Assembly: GCA_025602905.1 (NCBI GenBank)
Contig: JAHLKI010000052.1
Coordinates: 29,594-93,593, forward strand
Length of the DNA stretch: 64,000 nt
From: Phlyctochytrium arcticum
Taxonomy: Eukaryota; Chytridiomycota; Chytridiomycetes; Chytridiales; Chytridiaceae
Reading direction: 5' to 3'
Part shown: in pieces, positions 7,600-16,516 of the stretch
How positions within the stretch are numbered: the stretch's first letter is position 1
Layout of the letters: each line of letters begins with the position of its first letter
Notes under the pieces: model-generated
The model's database searches: none
The model's input: only the letters and a program-made list of their open reading frames with translations
Told to the model about the DNA's origin: nothing
Position numbers and translations under genes: made by a program

Positions 7600-9446
7600 C
7601 TAAATTGAGGCGGCCGCACGGCGGTACACTTTCAGAGCGTTTCCGCCAGTCACCGCAAGGAACTTCTCAATAAGTGGGCGATTCAATTTCTCTATTGAGG
7701 GGAAGAGCAATTTAGCAAATCGCAGAGACAACAGGGTATTTGACAATGCACAAACCTTCGCGCAAGACACCAGCGTTTTGGTAGAAATGAAGAGCACTGG
7801 CAATTTCAAACAAGTTGTACGGAGGTAATTCCCAGACCTGGAATTTTTGGGGGATGGTCTTGATTGAAGACGTGTATGGGTCGTACGTCTCTGGGGACAA
7901 AGTCTTTGGCAGAAGAGCGCCATACGGACTAGTTTCAGGAATGGGTTCTTCTGAGCTATTCAAGTTGGTGGTAGTCTTTGTAGAAGATGATGCGCGGGAT
8001 TGCTCAGCGGTGATGGCGTTGAATAATGGGGCTTGAATATAGGTGTCGCTGTAATCTTTCGCGCCGACGATGGCGGAATTGATGGCCTTCTGCGGAGAAG
8101 TGAGGATGTTGTTAAAAAAGTTTACAATCGACAAGCTGGTTGCAAGAATCGGCTGGCTCTCGGTGTCCCGATAGGCGGTTTTGCTGTAGAAAGTGTTGAT
8201 CTGGTCGATGGCCAACAGAAACGGCCTGCAAAAATCGTAAGTCAACTGGGGGGTATATCGCGAACCTCCCACGTACTTATCCTTTTGGGCGAGCAACGTG
8301 TTGACAATCTCCTCTAATGCCTTGTGAGCGCGGGCAGAGTTCTTAATCCCTTCATTGGCTAAATCCTTTAGCGTCTGACCATTGGTTGTCTTAATCTGCC
8401 AAAGCGTAAGAAAGTCATTGGCCTGGCGTCATTCAAGTATATACGCACCGATGATAAGTCCTTGTTTAGTGCTAGAAACTGAGTCAGAAGCCCTGACACC
8501 AATTCAGGCTGTTCGTACAGCTTTGTGTCTTTGACGAGAGCAAATGGTTGCGTTCCATCTGTCCATACCGTTGCTGAAACATTCGTTCAGTTGGACGAAT
8601 AACACTGTGTTTCCGAACGATCATAACATACTCTTTGGGATATACATGGTAATCCAGCCTTGCTTGCGGAAATGGCTCGCCAATTGCAAAAGCGCAACAG
8701 ATTTGCCTGCTCCTCGAGGTCCATCTGAAAACAGGTCGTTAATCATCAGCAGGAAGAACAGTTGGTGGCGGGGAAGGAAGGACCTATTATGACTGGAGTG
8801 CTGCTAGCTTTGGAAGAGGATGTGATCTTCTGAATTAGATCTAATGTGGTTTGTCGAAGCATGAAGGCGAACTGGGGCTAAATAGAGAGAGAAAGTATTT
8901 GGTCAATCAACCAATGCTGATAATGTCTATACAGATGCGTGCATCACTTACATGGCTGGCAACGGTTCGGGAGAATGAATCTTTGGAGATGGCATCCGTC
9001 AGATCATTTGGGATCCGCAAGACCTCCCCAACATTCGTCTTGACAGCCTTTTGCTACAAGTGCCTCCATCAATCATCTCATCGTTGTGCTTGTCCGTCTC
9101 CCAAAAACCTACTGGCACCCATTCCCCTAGATCCAGCGACTCTCCCAGTGGCTCGATGTGAAGTTTTGAGTCCTATGTGTTGAAGCGTGAGTGCCCGTAC
9201 CCAAATTACAACAAGGACCAGCAAATACCCCGCGGAGCTCTTCTTCTCGCAAGGTCGTAGAAGTCTAGTTGGCAAACCGTTTAGTTTAAAGCTTTGACCG
9301 GCCTTGCCCTTCGAGAGATAAACAAATACCGTATGCAATGTTTGAGCTCGTCCCACACTCGACAGAACCTTTGGCCCGATTTGACTAGCTCTTTGAAGTG
9401 CCGAAACTCGTCCTCTCGATGCACATCGCCAGCTTGAGCGCAACAT
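7600..9446 (-). CDS. Mitochondrial small-subunit ribosomal protein mS29 (DAP3 family)
   Basis: Eight exons on the minus strand: 9330-9446, 9113-9172, 8952-9053, 8784-8871, 8632-8724, 8449-8573, 7756-8395 and 7600-7691. They join in frame to about 438 residues. All introns are GT-AG and 53-157 nt long. The N-terminus (MLRSSWRCASRGRV) is Arg/Ser-rich like a mitochondrial presequence. The P-loop is GPRGAGKS, assembled across an intron, followed by SVALLQLASHFRKQGW as in DAP3. The C-terminal half has PFLLAIDQINTFY (Walker B-like region) and the family ending VTGGNA. DAP3/mS29 is the GTP-binding protein of the head of the mitoribosomal small subunit. The 8396-8448 intron could be read as only 26 nt; the 53-nt version ending TTGGCAG is preferred. 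Confidence 0.88.
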
Positions 9447-9750
9447 GTTCTTGGTGCCGTCGGGTTGATTAAAGATTCTCCCAAGTTACAATTTGCCAAA
9501 TGCCCAACCAAATTCCAGTTCGTTGGCAACAATCCCAATCAAATTCATTCATCTAGCCCGTTCGGGTTAAATGATCTTGAACTTAGCAGCCGGTCTCCTC
9601 TCTGGCATGAGTGCTGGCCTGAGTGAGTCCTGATCAGAGTCCTGATTCACAGTCGCTTTTCGAAATCGAATCCCATATCGATCAGACAGCTTTCCGAGCG
9701 ACTATCTAACCTTCAATCATACACCTCCCTAAGCCTTGGCTGACCCAATA
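9447..9750. promoter_or_regulatory. Divergent promoter region between mS29 and the ZC3HC1-like gene
   Basis: 304 bp separate the two divergent start codons. CCAAT occurs in it (ACCCAATAATGG directly before the plus-strand start). No TATA box stands out. Confidence 0.4.
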
Positions 9751-10964
9751 ATGGCGACTATTACCAGACGCAACCTAGAGCAGGCACTTGCGGCAACAGG
9801 TAGTCCAAGCCGCGGCATGGTAGACCAGTCAATACGACTGAAAGACGCCAACCTGTTCAAGAGATTGCAAACATTTATGATATCCTTCCCTGGCTAACTT
9901 GTCCCGAGTGTTATTGATTTTGTAACATTCATTCCTTTGTCTGATGTTATCCTTAACCCAACATTTTGGTTTACCAGCCTACCTGGTACGACAGATCTAA
10001 TGAACTATCCCCCCCGCTTTGGGCTCTACACGGATGGGCTCATGCCGGGGCGAAAGATGCCGTAAAATGTGAAATATGCGGAGCGACGATAGCATTGGAT
10101 TTCCGCGGTCATTCAAATAGAGAGGAGAAAGGTTTGTCTAGGAAACCGAAGTATGTGAATATTGGACCTTGTTTGACAAATGTGATAGAAACGCAAATAA
10201 AAAGATATGTCGATAAGCTTGTTTCGGGACACGACTCGGCCTGTCCATGGGCAGTTCATCAACTTGATGGTGCGATTGTTCCCGCAAGTGCTTCACACCA
10301 ATACTGATGATCATACAGAGAGCGATTATCGCTTTCCAGTGGGATCTCCATCAACCGCATATAACGCCTTCAAGAACCGATTGAAGGTACTGAGCAGTCA
10401 CGAAAACATTTTACCCCATTGCGTGGGTATGGAAGAGGTGAGAATGGAACGATGAAACAACAGCCATGTTCTAAAAAAGTATGATACAGGGGATAACGTC
10501 AAAGGTAGCAGCTCTAATCCAATCGGACATGTCGGATGCTTGCAGTGCTTCGAGCCTGGCGCTCGCCCTGTTCGGTTGGGAATTGGTGACCAGCACACCA
10601 CAAACAGAGTATTTGCAATGTTACCTATGCGCACGAAAGCCTGCTTTGTGGAATTTTGGGCGTACAGCAGCCTCGCAGGCAACAGCAAATGATTCAGAGG
10701 ATACGCAGGATGGGGCAGGAAGTAAAGGGAAATTGCGGCCGTTTCATGTCGTAAATGAGCACAAGTAAGCCGTCGGGCATCTCACTTTCAACTTAGTACT
10801 GATGCACCCCCTCCCTCAGGTGGTTTTGTCCATGGATTTCAGTTTTGCCAAACACTGGCCAGCTTAAACCTGGGTGGACCATGACCTTGGAAGCCCTTGG
10901 AAACATGAGCAAGGCAAGCAAAGCCACAGAGCATATCTGGAAGCCGCAAACGACCGTTTCGTAG
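9751..10964 (+). CDS. ZC3HC1/NIPA-like C3HC zinc-finger protein
   Basis: Five exons: 9751-9879, 9975-10269, 10319-10386, 10490-10764 and 10820-10964, giving about 303 residues. The first zf-C3HC domain shows RLQTFM|QPTWYD, WALHGW, CEICGA, then HDSACPW. The second half (Rsm1/NIPA-C-like) shows LALFGWE, LQCYLCARKPALWNF and EHKWFCPW. The paired C-x2-C...H-x3-C fingers define the family. In animals and yeast its members act at nuclear pores or in nuclear export and ubiquitination (ZC3HC1, Pml39, S. pombe Rsm1). The first intron is unusual: it begins ATATCCTT, not GT. The gene converges on NF-YC, with stop codons only 51 bp apart. Confidence 0.85.
9880..9974 (+). other. Putative U12-type (minor spliceosome) AT-AC intron
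   Basis: The exon-1 codon ATG is followed directly by ATATCCTT, the consensus 5' site of AT-AC U12-type introns. TCCTTAAC at 9950-9957 matches the U12 branch-site consensus. The intron can end at TTTAC (9974), 17 nt after the branch motif, leaving CAG CCT ACC TGG in the right frame for the zf-C3HC domain. Without removing it the frame hits TAA. An AT-AG ending at 9977 is also in frame. No GT donor gives a sensible alternative. Confidence 0.8.
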
Positions 10965-11015
10965 ACAAATATGAAACAGCTTGCCACCATTCTCATGGTT
11001 CGTGGTCAACAATAA

Positions 11016-12364
11016 CTACCGGCGATTGGGCTGCTGCTGTTGTTGTTGTTGCTGCTGTTGCTGCTGTTGTTGCTGCTGTTGCGACTGAGATTGTTGCTGC
11101 TGTTGTTGCTGGTGCTGATTATGCAGCTGATGTTGTTGTGTATGGGAGTTTTGCTGTTGTGGAGCCTGCTGAAGGGCTTGCATCTGACTTTGCAGTTGCT
11201 GGAAGTAATATTGTTGGTCACTTGCAGACACTTCCTGCGGCTGAGTATCCGCTGACGATGTTGGCTGAGAAGCATGGCCGAGTGATGGAAGCGAGGCGTC
11301 ATTGGTTTGCTCTGCCTGAGTGTCTTCTTCGCCTCCAGCTTGTTGCCGCAACATCTGCAAACCCAGCTGCGCAGCCTAGCCCATTGTGAGAGGGATGGCC
11401 GGTTTATGTAACAATTAAAAATACCTGTGGGTTGGCGATTTGATACGCTAGAAGAGCTTGTTGTTGCTCTTGTGTGAGGTTCTGTGGAGCCAATGCCATG
11501 TCAATACTTGCCAATACGCCACAGATATCAAATGGAGAACATACCGCAAAGTATTGTGCAGGATTTTGATAGTAGGCATATGCGGAAGCAGGAGCATCGG
11601 TCTAGTCACAGTTTGTTTATAACAGGACAGGCAATTCGCAATTCTGTTCTTACCTTAACGACCGGCTTGTTGATTTCGTCACGCGGGACTATGTCAATAA
11701 GGACTAAATCAAAATGCGAATCAGCGGACACAACGCTTATGTCCACGGTTGACGATACGTACAATCATACATGTCAGCCTTGCTGATCGCGGTAGCGACA
11801 TCGCTCTTCTGTAAAGTGCGACGCTTGTGCTCCTCAGTATGAATCCAGGATCGCATGGTCAACTCCAGAATAAAAATTTCACATGCTTTGGAAAAGATCA
11901 TAGGAGCCTCCGCACTAATCATCTATAGCAACAAACATCGTAAGCATGCCACCCAGGAAGGGAAGGCGACTGCCATACCATTGTCTGGAAAGGGCCACAG
12001 TCAATACACTTTCAATCAATCAAAGACGTATGAAAAACTGCCCACCTTTGCATCCTCATCCGCCTTCATAACTTTCTTCACACGAGCTAGTGGCAATTGA
12101 TGAAACTTGAAATCCAGTGCCCCATGTTCTACTTCGGATGATTGTTGCTACAACCATTGTTGATATATAAGTAGAGTGGCAGCATGCCAGCTTGGCAATC
12201 GAACGCACCTCCCAAAAGGCCTGCATGCTCTCTTGAATCTGTTGCACGGTAGCCGAAGCTGTGTTGACTCCTGGATCGGAGCTGCCGTGCGCTGCTTCTG
12301 ATGATCCCGAGGCTGTGGCCGCTGCAGCTGCTGCAACGGCATTAATAGCGTTTTGATCCGCCAT
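11016..12364 (-). CDS. HAP5: CCAAT-binding factor subunit C (HAP5 / NF-YC), histone-fold protein
   Basis: Seven exons on the minus strand: 12209-12364, 12046-12147, 11763-11922, 11654-11703, 11545-11601, 11425-11481 and 11016-11375, about 313 residues. The histone-fold core is complete across introns: [68 protein letters not shown] and IVPRDE. This subunit pairs with NF-YB/HAP3 and, with NF-YA/HAP2, binds CCAAT boxes. The N-terminus is Ala-rich. The last exon encodes a long Gln-rich activation-like tail ending QPNRR. The acceptor of the last exon could be CTAG (used here) or a few bases downstream, both in frame. A decayed second copy lies near 20.2-21.0 kb. Confidence 0.92.
11028..11115. repeat. 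CAG/CAA-type glutamine repeat in NF-YC
   Basis: On the minus strand, runs of CAA/CAG codons (about 17 consecutive Gln, with a second run nearby) form a trinucleotide microsatellite in the last exon. The plus strand of the same DNA reads as poly-Leu, which is not a gene. Confidence 0.85.
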
Positions 12365-12537
12365 TGTTTCTTCGTTCTTTTGTTGCTTTTACAAAGGTCA
12401 GCGTTGCCTGAGAACGTGTTTGTTGGAGAGTCGAGACTAAAGTACAGATGCAAAAAGTGCGTCACATGATCGTGGAGTCAAAGCAGGTTGGGATATCAGA
12501 CCCTGCAGGGATCTAGCGATTCCTATCCGAGATCAAC

Positions 12538-14119
12538 ATGCGCCGAGAGGCCCGAGTTGAATTCTACGGCGCCCGCCTCTGCCCACTATGCGGCATATGT
12601 CTTGACAATACTTACGGGCATGGACCGAAGGGCCAGGGCTCTTGGGTAGATAGGGATCCAGCTACCAAGATTTTGCGGCCAGGAGACGGAATATGGACCC
12701 AGTGGTCGGTGGGTCTGTTCAGCGACTTTGTCACCCCGGTGGGAATATCCGACCCGGAATTCTTCGTGGGAACGTTCGAAGTCGAGAGGATCATTGATAA
12801 CCCAAAATACCTTGACGGCACCATTGAATACCCGGGTGCCTATTTCCGAACAAGATTAACGGAAGATGAAGACGTGCCCGTGATGCGATCGTTTGCGGAT
12901 ACGGCCGAGGATTCGGATGAGGACGCCCCCCTCCTGCCCTTCTGCCATCCGGGTTTAGGATACTACTCAACTTTTTCTCCCCTTGGCATTGACACAGACC
13001 TGGACAAGGAAAGCGATGGTGGATGCGTCCCCGTGCACGTAACCTGCCTGTCCCTCGCCTGCGCCTGGTCGGGAATTCCCTCGGATAGACCGCTGGACCT
13101 TTTCACCCACCCCAGTGGCAAGGGCATCTTGAACTGTAGCTGCCTAAGCGACAGAAATGAGGGCTACGGCATCGGAGACAATGTATGGACGCAAGAGCAA
13201 GTCGAAGAGGAGCGGAGGAATGCAGGTCTGTCGGAAGAATCGGCGGAACACCAACAGTGTCAATTTGGAATACATCACCTGCATGAAGTCGCGCCCTCCA
13301 ACGGTAGATACTTTGACGAGCAAGTTCGAATTCCATGACATCAACTATGAAGTCCCTTTTGATATGTCAAATTGGTTCAGCGAGCGATATAAAGGAAAGC
13401 GGATGGATGCACCCATAAGACCCGCAGATAAATGGGTATTGGTCCGGCCAGATCGATTCCCAAGCCTACATACCATCACTGGTGACAACGCCAAATCCGA
13501 GGATGTGGCGGCCGGGAATCTACCGGAAACCTCGGGACTACTGTCACACCCGTCGTCAAATGATCTACTCGCCAGGCTTCCAGTGGAAGTGAAGCTGCTG
13601 ATATTCCAATTTGTCATGCAGCCAGAGGAGGAGAGCGACAAGGGTGATACGGCCTTGATTTGCTTACAGGGCGCAAATCGTTTCTGGAGCAGCTTTTTCA
13701 ACAGTCGAGAGGCTCCTATTCAGTCGCATTACAAGACCAGATGCGCTGCCATGGGCCTTATCCCCACAACAAGCGACACTAGGCGCAGGGCAAAGGCCTT
13801 TCGAGCCGTCCTAACGCAAAACGTGGATAATGCCCAGAGTGACTGGTCCCGCTACTACAAGGATTGCAAACACTCGCGCAGCATGCGCAACCGCCACCGG
13901 ACTTTCAAAATTGTGAAGAAGATATTCCGGATTATCCATTTGGAAGAGTTTCGGACCAAGAAGACACACCCCGATCATCTCCGTCTCCTGATCGCACGAT
14001 CCTGCTTTCTGGGTTTAGAGCCAACCAGGAGCCCTCCGGTGCGTATCCGTAGATATTGTCAAGACACATGCCGCATAATGGGCAGGGGCGTGCGCCTTCG
14101 AATCCTCTGGGCATGGTAA
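12538..14119 (+). pseudogene. F-box-like protein with N-terminal CPLCG motif, frame-disrupted
   Basis: Two overlapping open frames (12538-13338 and 13157-14119) look like one gene with a frame change between about 13,200 and 13,330. The N-terminal part begins MRREARVEFYGARLCPLCGI, a possible small zinc site, and includes a CVPVHVTCL segment. The second part has an F-box-like segment (LLARLPVEVKLLIFQFVM...ALICLQGANRFW) typical of fungal F-box proteins. The last 50 residues are antisense to a partial inverted copy of the gene's own 5' end, so they are not genuine. No single GT-AG intron I tried restores the frame cleanly. It is probably a decaying member of a local paralogous family; the substrate is unknown. 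Confidence 0.5.
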
Positions 14120-14150
14120 CGCTCAGATCCATGATAAAGTGTTTCGGATA
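13998..14150 (-). pseudogene. Inverted partial copy of the CPLCG gene start
   Basis: The minus strand reads GARPCPLCGMCLDNIYGYAP and then GSWLALNPESRIVRSGDG. This matches ARLCPLCGICLDNTYGHGP...GSWVDRDPATKILRPGDG at the start of the neighbouring plus-strand gene. Only about 45-50 codons are matched, then similarity ends. It is a truncated paralogue in head-to-head inverted arrangement with the F-box-like gene. Confidence 0.65.
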
Positions 14151-14438
14151 CGTCTGCGTAGATCCCTGCCGGACGTTGATTCCCATGATTATCTGGCACT
14201 CCTCCCGGCCACATTCTGGCGATTCCTCAATCCGAGAGTCAATCGCTGAATTGGCCGCCAATCAGCCAATCCCTGGCCAATCCCTGCGCCGCAATCTTCT
14301 AGAAAGAAAATATAGTCCATCAAGCAACGGAAACGGTGAACAAAGTGTGCTGAAACGTGCACCACTTGCGCAGGGGGTTCAACCCTATGAAAGTGGAAAC
14401 CACTCGTGCCAATCGGTTTGTGCAAATCTATGCTGCAC

Positions 14439-14904
14439 ATGTCAAAGAAGCTTGCTGAACTTGCGCAGCTTTTTATGCAATCTCTGGTATTATATGAGCC
14501 ATTCAGCGCCTGGACGGACCAGACAGGTCAATCAATGCACATCAACGATTTCGAATTTGCACTTACCGGGTAGTTTCAGATGTCGCGAGTAGTGATTCTG
14601 CAAGCGAACTATTGCCAATCATCAATAACTTGGCAACCCTATTGCCGAAAGAGCTAAATCGGAAGACCACACTCCTCGCAATGGGCGTCGATGAGGATTC
14701 AGAGAGCTTGTTGCCGGACTTGTCTGTTTTCCTGGACGACGCACTCCAGCGACTCATGGTATAACGCAGTCTCCTCATTGTGTTGTACATATCGACCTTA
14801 TCATTAAATCTATGGAACAGCCGAAGGAAGTTGTGCTGGCAATTAGGTTGTTGCGAGCGAGCGGTCGTGACCTCCAGTCAACAACGTCGCTGGAAGAAAA
14901 ATAA
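14439..14904 (+). CDS. Small hypothetical protein, three exons
   Basis: Exons 14439-14526, 14574-14758 and 14821-14904 join in frame to 118 residues (introns 47 and 62 nt, GT-AG). The product is mostly helical with no transmembrane segment (KLAELAQLFMQSLVLYEPF; LLPIINNLATLLPKELNRK; VVLAIRLLRASGRDL). I do not recognise it. Small helical subunits of kinetochore or adaptor complexes have a similar look, but that is only a guess. A different-frame stretch downstream (14905-15292) might be an alternative C-terminus. Confidence 0.5.
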
Positions 14905-15292
14905 ACTGGCTACTACTAGCTTCTTCGCACCTATCTCCTCCCAATCTTCAGAATCGTCCCAAGATCTCGCTTCAACAACGCCAGGCAGTACGATTGATCT
15001 CTCCTCACCAACGCATGAATCCCCTACTGATATGGCCACCACTCCAACAAAAAGCACTGCTAACTCGGAATCAGTGTTGGTAGAATCTTTGGATCAGAGA
15101 ACCCGTGACGATCTTGTGGAAGGTCCTGTAGAGTTCCGTGCTGCACCCACTCCCGCCGAGGTACCAGAGCCAAGAAAGCGCAAAAGGCATGGCATGGGGA
15201 CTGTCTTCCATTCCCTTTCCCTACCGGAACGCGCATCAAGTCCCGGAAGCATCCTTGAAGAATTGCCCGATTTGCCATTCCCAGATTTCTGA
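14890..15292 (+). CDS. Ser/Thr-rich open frame, possible alternative 3' exon
   Basis: The frame overlaps the last codons of the preceding small gene in another phase. It encodes a Ser/Thr/Pro-rich, disordered stretch with a basic patch (PRKRKRHGMG) and an acidic end (EELPDLPFPDF). I could not find a splice pair linking it cleanly to the upstream exons. It could be the real C-terminus of that gene after a missed intron or indel. Confidence 0.3.
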
Positions 15293-16516
15293 GTCTACCC
15301 CATTGATGCTGCTCACGGCCACCAGGAAGCTCCTCTGAAAGAGTTCCCTGTTCTGTCGCATTTCTTTCTCAAGGTATGTACTGTTGAACGCTTTGCAGCG
15401 CACATGTATTATCTTGTGTTGCGATCTTCCTTTCAATCTATGCATACTCTCGATCTCAAATGAACCTTGCTATAAATAATGTTTGCCATGGGTACTTTGA
15501 GTTTTGACTATTGTTACAGTCTGCCACGTAATAAACCAACTTCTGCTCCCCTTTTCTCCTCTTTTTCTCCCTCTCCCTCTCTCGGAATCTCTCCTTCTTC
15601 CTTTTTCTCTCTCTCTCTTCTCTATTCTTTGGGCCAGAAAAAAGTCCAAATATGGGATGATAGCCATTTGTTGGCATATGTACATATAATGCTTTCTGGC
15701 TTGTCATCCTTACTGTGGGGCTAGTAAATTACATTCTCAATGCGCCTATTCAGTTGATACCATGTGGCCGTCGGTTCAGCCACTGTTATAGGATGCACTG
15801 AATTTAAGATGCCGTTCACTCAAGAGGTTTCATATGGTGGGTATATAGGTTTTCGCCATCTGGAAATCGTAGGCATCCACGACGTGAGAATTACAACCAC
15901 GCGCCACATAACATCCTACTCATCGCGCCGAATGGGCGCGGGATACCACATGAAAGGATTGCCGATGTGATGTAGAGGTTTAGTCAATTCACAAGTCGGT
16001 CGGCAAGGACACAGAGTAAAAAGATTGGCAATGCTCATATCTTAACAATTGTCCGGGCTTATCTTGTTCTTCGACTTGGCACAATAAAAAAGACATTCAA
16101 GCAAAAATCTACATTGGAAATTCAGATTAGGCACATCTTCACGGTGCTATATCATCACGCAATGTTTAGGGGTTCGGCAAAACCCTCAACCTCGCCGCCA
16201 AGATTTTGACAGGCATAGCCCTAGCTCGACATCTGACATTTCAGTTCACTTTGACAGCCGTGTTTTGACGGCCCTCCCTCGCCCTTCCGCCCCATATAAA
16301 TTCGCGAGCTCTTCCCTGTTTTTCGTTTGGCATTATACTCGTTTCTCGTTTCTCATCTATTGCATTGAGCACACAATTTCGCTACTCTCGCCTTTTCATC
16401 GGCCCATTCACTACTCTCAAATCTCCCATTGTTCAACCCGTTCACCAACACCACGCATTAGTGATTTTCCCGGACACACTTTTCTGTTCTCTTCTTGATA
16501 TTCTCACCATTTCATC
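15293..16516. other. Long 5' region of the Fanzor gene; CT microsatellite
   Basis: No gene is visible. A pyrimidine-rich (CT/TTC) microsatellite spans about 15,540-15,620 and creates false frames on both strands. A short GC stem (CGCGCC-GAAT-GGGCGCG) lies near 15,927-15,943, and an AGGGGTT...AAAACCCT hairpin lies near 16,168-16,187. The last 220 bp are the likely promoter and leader of the Fanzor gene. Confidence 0.5.
16294..16300 (+). promoter_or_regulatory. TATA-like box upstream of the Fanzor gene
   Basis: ATATAAA in the context CCCCATATAAATTCGCG lies 217 bp before the start codon at 16517, followed by a pyrimidine-rich leader. Confidence 0.45.

Noticed and set aside
8423..8448. Apparent 26-nt intron in mS29
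   Set aside because: GTGCGT...GCCAG works in frame, but so does a 53-nt intron ending TTGGCAG at 8396, which matches the usual intron length here. I preferred the longer one.
11040..11255. Leucine-rich and valine/alanine-rich plus-strand ORFs
   Set aside because: They are antisense readings of the CAG/CAA repeat in NF-YC.
14056..14592. 178-codon plus-strand ORF
   Set aside because: It overlaps the inverted CPLCG copy and the start of the small three-exon gene; composition is not protein-like.
15456..15724. Arg/Lys-Glu-rich and Ser/Leu-rich ORFs on both strands
   Set aside because: Produced by the CT/GA microsatellite; no family, start or neighbours support them.
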